NCBI GenBank assembly: GCA_018699955.1
Contig: JABISG010000076.1
Coordinates: 1-39,016, forward strand
Source: Planctomycetaceae bacterium
GTDB lineage: Bacteria; Planctomycetota; Planctomycetia; Planctomycetales; Planctomycetaceae
Direction of reading: 5' to 3'
Length of the DNA stretch: 39,016 nt
Part shown: positions 8,125 through 16,779 of the stretch, piece by piece
Numbering within the stretch: position 1 is the stretch's first letter
How the letters are laid out: each line of letters begins with the position of its first letter
The notes under the pieces: model-generated
What the model was told of the DNA's origin: nothing
The model's input: only the letters and a program-made list of their open reading frames with translations
The model's database searches: none
Program-made: the position numbers and the translations under genes

Positions 8125-11004
8125 TCACACGAAAATCTCCTTCTCGTGAATCCGCCCGCGTGGTGCCATGCCGTTTTGCATCGCCTTTTCCACCATCCGC
8201 TCGCCCGCACCACGATGTGCAAACACTGCTTCGCCCGGGCTGACGTAGGAATTCCAATAACGCTGATACACCGCTACCAGGTTTTTGTTCTTCGCCATGT
8301 CCGACGGGACAGCGTGCAGCATGACCATCTCGCGGCGGCGACGGCGAAAGTAGCGACCGACAACCGATGGCAACAAACTCGACCAGAATGTTTCCGAATA
8401 TCGATCAACCTTTCGCGGAATGACGTAACGCGGCCGCCGCAGCGGGGCAAACGCTTCACGCAATGCGCGGCTGAATAACGCGCTGTCCTCTTCCGATGCC
8501 CGTTCGAGAAACACGCGCACATAGCCTCCCGCCCGATCGCCGACGTGAATGTCCCAATAGGTCTCGATCTGTCCCGTCTCGTGGAGTGAGCCTAACACGG
8601 CCTGCCCAATCGCCAACGCCAATGAGTGATCGTTCCACGCGTCCTGCTTTCCGTCGAAAGGTGGGAATCCGCCACCCCCACCGCCCGGACGAAATTCGAG
8701 GCTGCGAACCGGTTCAGGATGATACGGCTGGCCAATCTTCCACTGACCGCGAACATCGGCGCGGTCGTCGACCCGCGCCAGCATGTCGGCATTCAACGCA
8801 GCCACCGAACCTTCCAACCCTTCCGACTTCAGTTCCGTAAACGCCGCATGCACATGGCCCACGCCTTTCTCAATCGCCCCGTCGTCGGTGATGCCGAACA
8901 GCGTTTTGTGTTTTTTCAGAAACCGTTCGTAGTCGTCCAGCCCTTTGACGAACTCTGGAGCGATACAGACGACATCCCAGTTGTTCGCCAGCTTCTCCGG
9001 CGCTTCCGGGTCGAGGCGAATCGAACGTCCGCGCAGTTGATTGACCGACATCGACGTCGTCACCGTCGTCAAATCGATCAGCACGTTGATCTTGTTTGCG
9101 TCCCAACCCTCGCCCAACAGTCCACGCGTCCCCACCAGCACGCGGGTGACGCCCCGCTGAAACAGTTCGGTAATCATCGCAACATAAACCCGGGGACACC
9201 AATCGGCGCCGCGACCGTTGACCACGTGAAATCCGTCTTCCTCAGCGAACGTCAATTCGACCGAAAATCCCGCGTCGTTCAACCATTGCGTTGCCGCGGT
9301 GGCGAACCGTTCCTGCAGATCGTCATCGACCAACACGCTCGATCCGGTCACCAGAATCGGATCGAGCGCATCGGTCTCGGGATCGCTCAACAGTTTCTTG
9401 AACGCTGCAATTGCTCCGCCGGCCTCTGCATCCAACAGATGCTCGACACCCGCCCGCACGGCCGACGTCTTTTCATAGTCGGCCACAACCACCGCGCGAA
9501 TCGTATCCCCCAATGTCTTCGTCTCGGCCTTCAAAATCGGAATCAGCGCATCGGTCTTGCTTTGCGAAAACGCCATCACCCGCCCCACCGGCGAGGCACA
9601 CCGCTGGTGGCCGGTTTCGGTAATTTGCACCCCCAGCATTCGCATGCGGTCGATGGCCGCCTCGGCTAACTGTCGGTCAGCAGGGTCGGCCGAACGCCGC
9701 AAGTAATGTCGCACATAGCGGTCCAACAGCGGAATCAGCGCGGGCAATTCCAGGGCGACATCCGCTTCATCATCGTCGTTATCTTCCTCTTCAAGCTCAG
9801 GAATGTCCTCGGGAAGTTCGACGCCGCGTTTTCGTAGAAAACGACACGAGGCAGCCGCCAGCTCTGGATCGCGCCGCTCGAAACTTGCCCAGTCGGCACA
9901 CTGCCCGCTCGGCAAACGTCGGGTCGTCAACAACTCCAGCAGCCATTCGGAAAGCGAAAGCGGACCCGGAGTGGCCGGCGCGTTGTCCCCTTCTGGTTCG
10001 GGAGTTGATGATTCATCGACCGTGGCAGACTCAACGGCTGGAACGTCGTCGCTTGATTCGTCGGTCGCGCGCGGACGGCACAATTCTTCGACCAGCGCGT
10101 GAAACTGCTCGTCGGCATTCGCGATATAGGAAAGTTCGTCCGGCTGCGGCCGCACGAAGTAGGCCAGATCCTGATACGGCGCAAGAAATCCATCTTTGAC
10201 GACGGCCGGCACGGGAACTTCGTAGTCGATCGGTCCGAAGAAGTCGTCGTATCGCGCGATGTCGGTCGCCGCTTTTCCGCTCAAGTCGGGCGGCGTGGCG
10301 GTTAGCCCGACGACGATTGGCTCCTCCAGAAAATCGTGGGCATCGGCCAACACGCGGCCCCAGTGACCCAACAGGTGATGGCATTCATCGAGAATGATCA
10401 GCCCGACATCCCGCTCCTTTAATCGCTTCAGCGTGGCCATTGAGGAAGCGTGCAGCATGTCGAGGCCGCCACCCGCCCCGGCTGCGGCATCGCGAAACTC
10501 TTTGCGATAGGCGGCCAAGCGATCGTCGAAATAGTCGGCGTTGTGCCGCCGGAGATCGTCGATCCAGATTTGCGCCTCATCGGGATCGTCGGCTTGTCCT
10601 TTTTCAATCAGCCGATCGATCCACAATTCGATCGCGCGGTCATCCAGATGATCGTCGCCACGCCGGGGCAATGTCACCGCCTGATAGGTCAATGAAGTCA
10701 ACAATTGCGGCGACTTCGATGCCGTGCTGACCAAACCGTGTCGTTCGCCGGTAACATCGAACATGTCCACGCGGGCCGCCCATTGCGATTGGATCGCCGA
10801 GTTGGGCGAAAGCACCAACGCCGGCCGACGGATGCATTCGGCCCACAGATACAGCCCAAGTACCGTCTTGCCCGAACCGGGCGGCGCCACAATATGCAAC
10901 CGCCGTCGCCCCTGTTCCAATTTGCGCGTGGCAATTTCAACCACGTCTTCTTGCGACGGCCGCAGCTGACCGCGAAATCGAATCTCCGGAAAAGTCGCGG
11001 TCAT
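8125..11004 (-). CDS. SF2 DEAD/DEAH-type helicase (ResIII-like), 959 residues
   Basis: ATP-dependent nucleic-acid helicase or translocase of superfamily 2. Visible motifs: a Q-like region and motif I HIVAPPGSGKTVLG (residues 37-50), motif II LIILDECHHLLGHWG (about 200-212), motif III VGLTATPPDLSGK, then in the second RecA-like domain VLVGTRGLLGEGWDANKINV (about 620-640) and QLRGRSIRLDP (motif VI, about 653). Between the two domains are long acidic insertions rich in D, E and S. The C-terminal 250 residues or so (from WNDHSLALAIGQAVLGSLHE to RIHEKEIFV) belong to no domain I recognise, and I see no nuclease motif. Its ATG overlaps the stop of the upstream membrane-protein gene (ATGA, 11001-11004), implying translational coupling. 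DNA repair, RNA metabolism or defence are all possible. Confidence 0.9.
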   Translation of the reverse strand: MTATFPEIRFRGQLRPSQEDVVEIATRKLEQGRRRLHIVAPPGSGKTVLGLYLWAECIRRPALVLSPNSAIQSQWAARVDMFDVTGERHGLVSTASKSPQLLTSLTYQAVTLPRRGDDHLDDRAIELWIDRLIEKGQADDPDEAQIWIDDLRRHNADYFDDRLAAYRKEFRDAAAGAGGGLDMLHASSMATLKRLKERDVGLIILDECHHLLGHWGRVLADAHDFLEEPIVVGLTATPPDLSGKAATDIARYDDFFGPIDYEVPVPAVVKDGFLAPYQDLAYFVRPQPDELSYIANADEQFHALVEELCRPRATDESSDDVPAVESATVDESSTPEPEGDNAPATPGPLSLSEWLLELLTTRRLPSGQCADWASFERRDPELAAASCRFLRKRGVELPEDIPELEEEDNDDDEADVALELPALIPLLDRYVRHYLRRSADPADRQLAEAAIDRMRMLGVQITETGHQRCASPVGRVMAFSQSKTDALIPILKAETKTLGDTIRAVVVADYEKTSAVRAGVEHLLDAEAGGAIAAFKKLLSDPETDALDPILVTGSSVLVDDDLQERFATAATQWLNDAGFSVELTFAEEDGFHVVNGRGADWCPRVYVAMITELFQRGVTRVLVGTRGLLGEGWDANKINVLIDLTTVTTSMSVNQLRGRSIRLDPEAPEKLANNWDVVCIAPEFVKGLDDYERFLKKHKTLFGITDDGAIEKGVGHVHAAFTELKSEGLEGSVAALNADMLARVDDRADVRGQWKIGQPYHPEPVRSLEFRPGGGGGGFPPFDGKQDAWNDHSLALAIGQAVLGSLHETGQIETYWDIHVGDRAGGYVRVFLERASEEDSALFSRALREAFAPLRRPRYVIPRKVDRYSETFWSSLLPSVVGRYFRRRRREMVMLHAVPSDMAKNKNLVAVYQRYWNSYVSPGEAVFAHRGAGERMVEKAMQNGMAPRGRIHEKEIFV

Positions 11005-11480
11005 CCAGTTGAGGCTTTCGTTTCGTCTGATTGCAGGTCGTCTTGAGGTGATTCACGTCCGGCACAGCCGGACCTATGCGACTTCACGCCTACCCAAACC
11101 AATATGCCGGAGACGATCACAGCAGCGACGAACGATAAAACGTACGAGAGGTATTCCTGATCGGACTCGGAGACTTTAGGGCGCGGCGCGGTGTACAGCC
11201 GCACGACACCTGCGGCAAGTGCGATGACGCCGCAGCAGCGCAAGAAAGAGACACCGGAAGTCGGTAGTCGAGAGGCCAAACCAGCCAGCGCACCGACCAC
11301 GGCACCGGCAGACACGCCATACGAGATATGAACTGGGAGTCGTGCGAAATCACTTTCGCGATCAATCGGATGTGCATCTCCGAAAAGGTAGCGCAGCCCG
11401 AGGATAAGCAGCGGGACGCAACCAGCGACTAGTGCGCCGAATAGGCCACCAGCGAGAATTCCATGAGTGCAGCGTTTCAT
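11001..11480 (-). CDS. Small integral membrane protein, function unknown, upstream of the helicase
   Basis: A 159-residue protein with four predicted transmembrane helices: GILAGGLFGALVAGCVPLLI, YGVSAGAVVGALAGLA, FLRCCGVIALAAGVVRLY and LSYVLSFVAAVIVSGILVWV. The start at 11480 (MKRCTHG) is chosen because the open frame upstream overlaps the small gene at 11548-11781 and is not membrane-like. Its stop overlaps the helicase start by ATGA. The C-terminal tail (SHRSGCAGRESP) is partly encoded by a palindromic repeat copy (11056-11075), so this end may be newly acquired. No family recognised. Confidence 0.65.
   Translation of the reverse strand: MKRCTHGILAGGLFGALVAGCVPLLILGLRYLFGDAHPIDRESDFARLPVHISYGVSAGAVVGALAGLASRLPTSGVSFLRCCGVIALAAGVVRLYTAPRPKVSESDQEYLSYVLSFVAAVIVSGILVWVGVKSHRSGCAGRESPQDDLQSDETKASTG
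11056..11075 (-). repeat. Palindromic repeat, family R2, copy inside the membrane-protein gene
   Basis: A 20-bp unit whose core GTCCGGC-ACA-GCCGGAC is a hairpin with 7-bp arms and a 3-nt loop. The reverse complement of all 20 bases recurs exactly at 11519-11538. On the coding strand it encodes RSGCAG in the C-terminal tail of the membrane protein. Confidence 0.7.
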
Positions 11481-11518
11481 TTTGGTCGGGCCTGGCAACA
11501 AGGCTTGCGAGTACCAGT

Positions 11519-11538
11519 AGGTCCGGCTGTGCCGGACG
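11519..11538 (+). repeat. Palindromic repeat, family R2, intergenic copy
   Basis: Core GTCCGGC-TGT-GCCGGAC plus flanking AG and G. It is an exact inverted copy of 11056-11075, located in the 67-bp gap between the 77-residue protein gene and the membrane-protein gene. The two copies therefore bracket the membrane-protein gene in opposite orientation. Confidence 0.7.
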
Positions 11539-11547
11539 CATTCTAGA

Positions 11548-11781
11548 TCATTCGCTTTGTGGTGATTCTGACCTACCCGGCTCAACTGCGGTTCTTCGAC
11601 GCTCAAGTTCCGCCTCAGCCTGCCGACGGCCCCGCGTCCACGATCGTCGGGCCTTGTTCGCCTTGACCCAGAGCTCCATCTTGTCGCAGGCATCGATCCA
11701 GTCGCGAAGCTGTGCGACAGTCATGTCAATGACATTTCGACCTCGAAGCCGCTGCTGGGATTTAGATAGGGGCTCAGGCAT
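11548..11781 (-). CDS. Small basic helical protein, 77 residues, unknown function
   Basis: A short protein rich in Arg, Lys and Glu with a coherent helical pattern: LSKSQQRLRGRNVIDMTVAQ, LRDWIDACDKMELWVKANKA, RRSWTRGRRQAEAELERRRT. The spacing of hydrophobic residues looks like a real protein, and I have a vague memory of similar planctomycete proteins. The tail (TAVEPGRSESPQSE) looks disordered. It is the first gene of the minus-strand set that continues with the membrane protein and helicase. No Shine-Dalgarno is evident. The basic character would suit nucleic-acid binding, but that is inference only. Confidence 0.55.
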   Translation of the reverse strand: MPEPLSKSQQRLRGRNVIDMTVAQLRDWIDACDKMELWVKANKARRSWTRGRRQAEAELERRRTAVEPGRSESPQSE

Positions 11782-12061
11782 GAGAGACTTATCCGCCGCC
11801 CAAGAGGGCTTTACGCGTCACGGTGTCGCAACGTGAGGAAGTTGTCTCAGCATTGTCGCACATACTGTCCGTTTTTCCAGAGGAATTATTCAACGAATCG
11901 CAAAGACGGTTCCCACCCCGTATCCTGCCAAACAGCCACACATGACTGTTGTAATCGTTACTTCTCGGAGAATTTGCAATGTCGTGGCGGCGTTGACCGA
12001 TAAGCCGATAGAGGGATCGGGGCCGGACTGCGTTGTTCGCCCCCAATGGGCGTCCGCAGGC

Positions 12062-12066
12062 GAGGA
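12062..12066 (+). promoter_or_regulatory. Shine-Dalgarno site that fixes the lipoprotein start
   Basis: AGGAG lies 10 nt upstream of the ATG at 12077. That ATG is followed at once by a lipoprotein signal sequence, whereas the 45 upstream in-frame codons do not resemble protein. This decides the start. Confidence 0.6.
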
Positions 12067-12076
12067 GTCGTGGGGT

Positions 12077-13585
12077 ATGTCGAGTACGTTGGCCATTCTC
12101 ACCCTGACCGTTGCGAGCGTTCTTTTCAGCGGATGTGCGGCGGTGCAGCCGTCTTCGGATTGCATGGACGTGCGGGTGACGGAAGTTTGTGCGGACGATT
12201 ACCCGGAAGACCCCTCGCCGCATAGCAGCGAGTTTGGTTGCTATCAGGGGAGGAATCTTACGCTCGTCGCCGGCTGCGATGGCAGACACTTCGATTTCAT
12301 TTTCGAGTCGGACGATCCCCGCATTGCCCGCATTGTGTTTCGCGATGTCGATGTGAGTTTGATGACGCCCGGCTTGCCGGAATATGTGCGCGGCGACAAA
12401 GGTCTCCAGCGGATCGCCGTCGTCGATCGGCAGTGGAACCGTCAACAGGTGCAGTTCGACGTTCCCGGTCCGCATGTCGAAGTGACCGGCGGCGACGGCT
12501 TTGAAGTTGAGAATCTTCGCGTCGCATCGCTTGCCAAGAATTGCCTGAACGCCGGCCTGTGGGAAGTGCTGCTGTTCACCAAAGAGGACGGCAAGAAGGC
12601 GATGTATTATCAGGGGTGGTTCACGTTTCCGCTGGGCCATTACAAACGCATCTGGGAAGAGAACACCGGCCTGTCGTACTTCAGCGACCTGAACGGTTAC
12701 CGCATGGAACACTGGCTCGATCCGTCCGGCACGCCGATCGCGCTCGATCGATTGCGCACCGCCTGCAGTGAAGAATCGATCGATGCACAATACAACCCGT
12801 GTGAGTTGATTGCCTACGATGGCGAACAGACGCGAAAGACGTTGTCATCCAACATGACCGTTCATCAAACCTGGAGCGATGTGCAAGCGTCTGACCAGGG
12901 CAGCTTCGCCACATTCCTGCCGCCGGGGCGGTATCACGTCGATGCGCCATGGGGGAACGAATTCTGGCGGTTGGCGGCTTTTGAACAGGCCGTTGTTCGC
13001 TCGGTTCAATGTCCTTCCAGTCCCGAAAAGAATCTGCACGAAATTGAGTTGGTATTTCAAGCCGATCCGAGTCGTGCCGACAAGAAGAAGCGCGGCGAAT
13101 TCCAACCGAGCCGTTTTCGTCGCGATGCAGGTCGCGACACCTGTTCGACGACGCGGATTATCGTTGGTGGGATCGACCTGGATTCGCTGCCCGTGTTGCC
13201 CAAGCAGAACTACTCGAAGGGGCTGTACATGCCGATGGGCATCGGAGTGCCGCCGTTTTACCAATCGTATGAAGAACTTCAGGCCAACCCGCCGACGTGC
13301 AGTCCGTATTACAGTTTCATGTTGAACGGGAAATGTCAGTGGATCGATCACCACAAGGCGGCCGTCGATGGACCGGTACTGCTGCGGGATGCCGACAATC
13401 CTGATTTGATTCACATGTACCTGCTCTCCTACGAACGGCACGTGCTTGTTGCCCATTTCGTCTTGCCGATCGCGCGGACCGAATCCACCACGGTCGGCCC
13501 ACTTCGGCCACAACCACCCGCCGCCGCCGACGCTCCATCACCACGCATGCCGACACGCGTGGCCGAGCGCCTGCAGTTTCCCTGA
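12077..13585 (+). CDS. Orphan lipoprotein, 502 residues, unknown function
   Basis: Residues 1-20 form a lipoprotein signal sequence (MSSTLAILTLTVASVLFSGC) with a lipobox LFSGC, so the mature protein is probably anchored through Cys20. The rest is a well-folded-looking, Trp- and Cys-containing sequence with no repeats. Landmarks are NAGLWEVLLFTKEDGKKAMY, YQGWFTFPLGHYKRIWEENT, GLSYFSDLNGYRMEHWLDP, and the late YSKGLYMPMGIGVPPFYQSY. About a dozen Cys residues, including paired ones near the N-terminus (DCMDVRVTEVC), suggest disulfides and an exported location. I do not recognise a family. The FG-GAP/ASPIC pair starts about 200 bp downstream on the same strand. Confidence 0.8.
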   Translation: MSSTLAILTLTVASVLFSGCAAVQPSSDCMDVRVTEVCADDYPEDPSPHSSEFGCYQGRNLTLVAGCDGRHFDFIFESDDPRIARIVFRDVDVSLMTPGLPEYVRGDKGLQRIAVVDRQWNRQQVQFDVPGPHVEVTGGDGFEVENLRVASLAKNCLNAGLWEVLLFTKEDGKKAMYYQGWFTFPLGHYKRIWEENTGLSYFSDLNGYRMEHWLDPSGTPIALDRLRTACSEESIDAQYNPCELIAYDGEQTRKTLSSNMTVHQTWSDVQASDQGSFATFLPPGRYHVDAPWGNEFWRLAAFEQAVVRSVQCPSSPEKNLHEIELVFQADPSRADKKKRGEFQPSRFRRDAGRDTCSTTRIIVGGIDLDSLPVLPKQNYSKGLYMPMGIGVPPFYQSYEELQANPPTCSPYYSFMLNGKCQWIDHHKAAVDGPVLLRDADNPDLIHMYLLSYERHVLVAHFVLPIARTESTTVGPLRPQPPAAADAPSPRMPTRVAERLQFP

Positions 13586-13619
13586 GCGGTGAACGCAGGG
13601 TGTAGGGGAAATCGAGCGA

Positions 13620-13648
13620 ACGTTTTGGGGGCTGCGCTCCGAAAACGT
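13620..13648 (+). repeat. Imperfect hairpin after the lipoprotein gene (possible R5 relative)
   Basis: Stem ACGTTTT...AAAACGT enclosing GGGGGC-TGC-GCTCC, with one mismatch and one G-T pair by my reading. It shares the core GGGCTGCGC with the R5 copy at 26295-26316. It lies 35 bp after the lipoprotein stop. No T-run follows, so terminator function is only possible. Confidence 0.4.
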
Positions 13649-13789
13649 CGCTTCGATCCCAGGCACCCATTTTTCATTTCTAAAACTTGGGTACTCTGAC
13701 CTGCGGTTGGGCGGCTGCTGTGCCTGTGGTTGAAATCGTATATCATGGAGGTGTCGCGTCGCCGAAGTTCGAGAATTGAATTCGCCATT

Positions 13790-16687
13790 ATGAAGCCATC
13801 ACCCGTCACCATCCCGCCCACGTCCGGCAGGCACAAGACGGCGTTCGTTCTTCTCGGATGTGGCGTACTTCTGTGTGTCGCCGCCATTTTCGTGTGGCTG
13901 TTTTTCACAGAACGACCATTTCAACAGGTACTCCAGGAAGCAAGAACTGCGCTGGCTCAGTCGGACTACGAGACCGCACAACGGCTAGCCGACGAGTTAC
14001 TCGAGCGTGTGCCGGATTCGCCGGAAGCGCTGCTGATCTCTGGCCAGGCTTCACTCAATTTGGGGCACTGCAGTAAAGGCGAGCAGGCACTCGGCCGCCT
14101 TCTGACGCACGAAGAAACAAACCACGAAGCGCGCATGAGTCTGGTGCGTCTGCTCAAAATGCAGGGGCGATTCTGGGAACTCCGTCCGCACGCGTTGTTG
14201 CTGCTGCGAACTGGGGATTCCGGCAGCGAATACTTGATCCCGCTGGCGGCACCCGATGGCACGATATTGGGACCCCGCGAATTTGAACTCGCAGAATCCT
14301 GCCGATCATCCGTCCCCGACGACTCGCTTCCCATGCTTGGTCTGGCACGTCACTGGTTGCAGAATGCAGAGATTGAACGGGCGGAAGCGATGCTTCGCGA
14401 AGTCGTCGCCGATGCCCCCGAGGTCGTCGAAGCACAGACTTTACTTGGGGCAGCAGTATTGCAGCTCGACGATTCGGAAGCGTTCTTGAAGTGGCACGAC
14501 CAACTGCCTGAGACGGCCGATGCGCACCCTGAGATCTGGTTCTTGCGCGGGATGTGGGTGCGCAACAGAGAACAGCCGCAGATCGCGATTCGCTGCTTCT
14601 GGGAAGCCGTCGTGCGTGACCCCAACCATCGACGGGCCAACTACCAGCTATCGCAGGCCCTCGTCGCTGCGGGCAAGCCGGAGATGGCAGAACATTTCAC
14701 CGAGCGGTTTCAAGACCTCGAAGAGGTCGCGCGACTGGCCACGCGGGGCAATGACTCCTCCGGTAGCCAATTGACGGCCGTGACGATGTACCGCGTCGCG
14801 CATGTGATGGAAAATCTGGGTCGATTGTGGGAGGCCGTTGGATGGTATCGAACGGCGATCAAACACCAACCGCAATTCCCCGAAGCACAACAGCAACTGG
14901 AACAACTCGCGGCCCGCATTGATGAGAACACGCCACTCACTTTGCGTTCATCGAACCCGGCCACCCAGGTCGATCTTTCGAGTTACCCGTTACCCGACTG
15001 GTCGTCAAGTGACACGAATCGCCGAACGCATTCCGAAGATTCGATTGAGGATTCGCAAATCGCGTTCGCCGACCAAGCCGAGTCGCTGGGACTGAATTTC
15101 AGTTTTCATAATGGCGCAAGCCCGAAAGCCGATAGAGCGCGGATGTTTGAGTTCAGCGGTGGAGGCGTTGCCATTCTGGATTACGACGGCGATGGTTGGC
15201 CCGATGTGTACCTCACGCAAGGATGCCCGTGGCCACCGGCGACGGGCAATAGTTTTCGCGATCGCCTCTTTCGCAACGTTAACGGCGAACGGTTTGAAGA
15301 TGTTACCGAACAGTGCGGATTGGGCGATGAACGTTACAGCCAGGGCACGACCGTCGGCGACTTCAACAACGACGGACTTCCCGACATCTTTCTGGCCAAC
15401 ATCGGCGCGAATCGGTTGTACTGCAACAACGGTGATGGCACCTTTGCAGATGTCACAGAGAGCGTCGGCGTTGGTGGCGATGATTGGACGTTGAGTTGCA
15501 TGCTGGCCGACGTCAACGGCGATACGCTGCCCGATCTGTATTGTGTCAATTACTTGGGCGGAGACGACGTCTTCACTCGGAGATGTGATCGACAGGGTCG
15601 GCCGGTTCAATGTCCCTTACAGTATTTCTCGTCGGCACAAGACCGGCTGTTTCTGAATCTCGGCGATGGCCGATTTGAGGACGTCACCGAGACTTCCGGG
15701 ATCAAGGTTCCTGAAGGAAAAGGAATGGGAATTGTGGGCGCAGACTTTCAGGGGGCCGGCCGCCTGAGTCTCTTCATTGCCAACGACGACAAGCCCAACT
15801 TCTTCTTTGCCAACGACACGTCAGGTGGCGATCATTCGATTTCGTTTCTGCAAAACGGAATCGGATCGGGGCTTGCGTTCGGTGACTGGGGAACGGCACA
15901 GTCGTGCATGGGCATCGCGGCTGGAGATGTGAATAACGACGGCCGACTCGATTTGTTTGTGACGAACTTCGCCAACGAACACAGCAATTTGTACGTACAG
16001 CAACCGGGTATGATTTTTCACGATGTCTCGCGGCAGGCAGGATTGCATCTGCCCACGTTGCAGTCCATGGGATGGGGATGTCAATTTCTCGATGCCGACC
16101 TGGACGGTTTGTCCGATCTGCTGGTTGCCAACGGCCATTTGGACCGGAATACCGCCGGCGAATTGCCTTATGAAATGCCGACACAAGTCTTCCGAAATCT
16201 TGGGGGAATCCGATTCGCCGAGTTGTCTGCCGAACAGATCGGCCCGTATTTTATGAAGCCACATGTCGGCCGTGCTGTTGCCAGAATTGACTGGAACCGT
16301 GACGGCGCGGATGACGCTTGCATCACACACGTCGATCGCCCCGTTGCCCTGCTCACCAATCAGAGTTCACAACGGGGACATTTTCTGTGCATTCATCTGC
16401 GTGGCGTGAACTGCAGTCGCGACGCCATTGGCAGCGTGGTCAAAATTACCGCGGGTGATGCGGTTTGGTATCAACATTTGACGGCCGGTGATGGTTTCCA
16501 GTCGAGCAACCAGCGAAAACTGACTTTCGGTTTTAGCAGTCGCAAACAGATCGACGAGGTGACGATTGTCTGGCCCTCGGGTCTCGAACAATTGTTGCGC
16601 GGACTGAGCGTCGATCAGGAGATTCTCATTGTCGAAGGAAGGCCGCCACGGATTCTTCGGTCACGAGAAGCCTCTTCTGTAGAATAA
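13790..16687 (+). CDS. Membrane-anchored TPR / FG-GAP (VCBS) / ASPIC-UnbV protein, CRTAC1-like, first paralogue
   Basis: A 965-residue protein. An N-terminal transmembrane anchor (residues about 17-40, TAFVLLGCGVLLCVAAIFVW) is followed by TPR helices to about residue 380 (YETAQRLADELLERVPDSPE, IAIRCFWEAVVRDPNHRRAN). From about residue 420 come FG-GAP/VCBS calcium-loop repeats: ILDYDGDGWPDVYLTQG, VGDFNNDGLPDIFLANIGAN, LADVNGDTLPDLYCVNYLGG, GDVNNDGRLDLFVTNF, FLDADLDGLSDLLVANGHLD. The C-terminal UnbV/ASPIC domain contains SRDAIGSVVKITAG, GDGFQSSNQ and IVWPSGLEQ. Such proteins are exported; the DxDxDG loops should bind calcium and the propeller should bind partners. An upstream in-frame ATG at 13745 is an alternative start. 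A close paralogue follows 92 bp downstream. Confidence 0.88.
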   Translation: MKPSPVTIPPTSGRHKTAFVLLGCGVLLCVAAIFVWLFFTERPFQQVLQEARTALAQSDYETAQRLADELLERVPDSPEALLISGQASLNLGHCSKGEQALGRLLTHEETNHEARMSLVRLLKMQGRFWELRPHALLLLRTGDSGSEYLIPLAAPDGTILGPREFELAESCRSSVPDDSLPMLGLARHWLQNAEIERAEAMLREVVADAPEVVEAQTLLGAAVLQLDDSEAFLKWHDQLPETADAHPEIWFLRGMWVRNREQPQIAIRCFWEAVVRDPNHRRANYQLSQALVAAGKPEMAEHFTERFQDLEEVARLATRGNDSSGSQLTAVTMYRVAHVMENLGRLWEAVGWYRTAIKHQPQFPEAQQQLEQLAARIDENTPLTLRSSNPATQVDLSSYPLPDWSSSDTNRRTHSEDSIEDSQIAFADQAESLGLNFSFHNGASPKADRARMFEFSGGGVAILDYDGDGWPDVYLTQGCPWPPATGNSFRDRLFRNVNGERFEDVTEQCGLGDERYSQGTTVGDFNNDGLPDIFLANIGANRLYCNNGDGTFADVTESVGVGGDDWTLSCMLADVNGDTLPDLYCVNYLGGDDVFTRRCDRQGRPVQCPLQYFSSAQDRLFLNLGDGRFEDVTETSGIKVPEGKGMGIVGADFQGAGRLSLFIANDDKPNFFFANDTSGGDHSISFLQNGIGSGLAFGDWGTAQSCMGIAAGDVNNDGRLDLFVTNFANEHSNLYVQQPGMIFHDVSRQAGLHLPTLQSMGWGCQFLDADLDGLSDLLVANGHLDRNTAGELPYEMPTQVFRNLGGIRFAELSAEQIGPYFMKPHVGRAVARIDWNRDGADDACITHVDRPVALLTNQSSQRGHFLCIHLRGVNCSRDAIGSVVKITAGDAVWYQHLTAGDGFQSSNQRKLTFGFSSRKQIDEVTIVWPSGLEQLLRGLSVDQEILIVEGRPPRILRSREASSVE

Positions 16688-16779
16688 GTTTCGGCCGACA
16701 TTCGTGCTGTGTTCACGATATCATGGCCTTCACCCGGACTGTTGGCGTCCATTGGCAGAATCGAGAAACGGGAGACAGA

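Noticed and set aside
8626..9669. A 347-codon open frame on the plus strand
   Set aside because: Antisense to the helicase gene, over the region coding its second RecA-like domain; no family resemblance.
11789..12790. A 333-codon open frame on the minus strand
   Set aside because: It is antisense to the lipoprotein gene, whose plus-strand frame has a Shine-Dalgarno site, lipobox and protein-like sequence. The antisense translation has no coherent domain.
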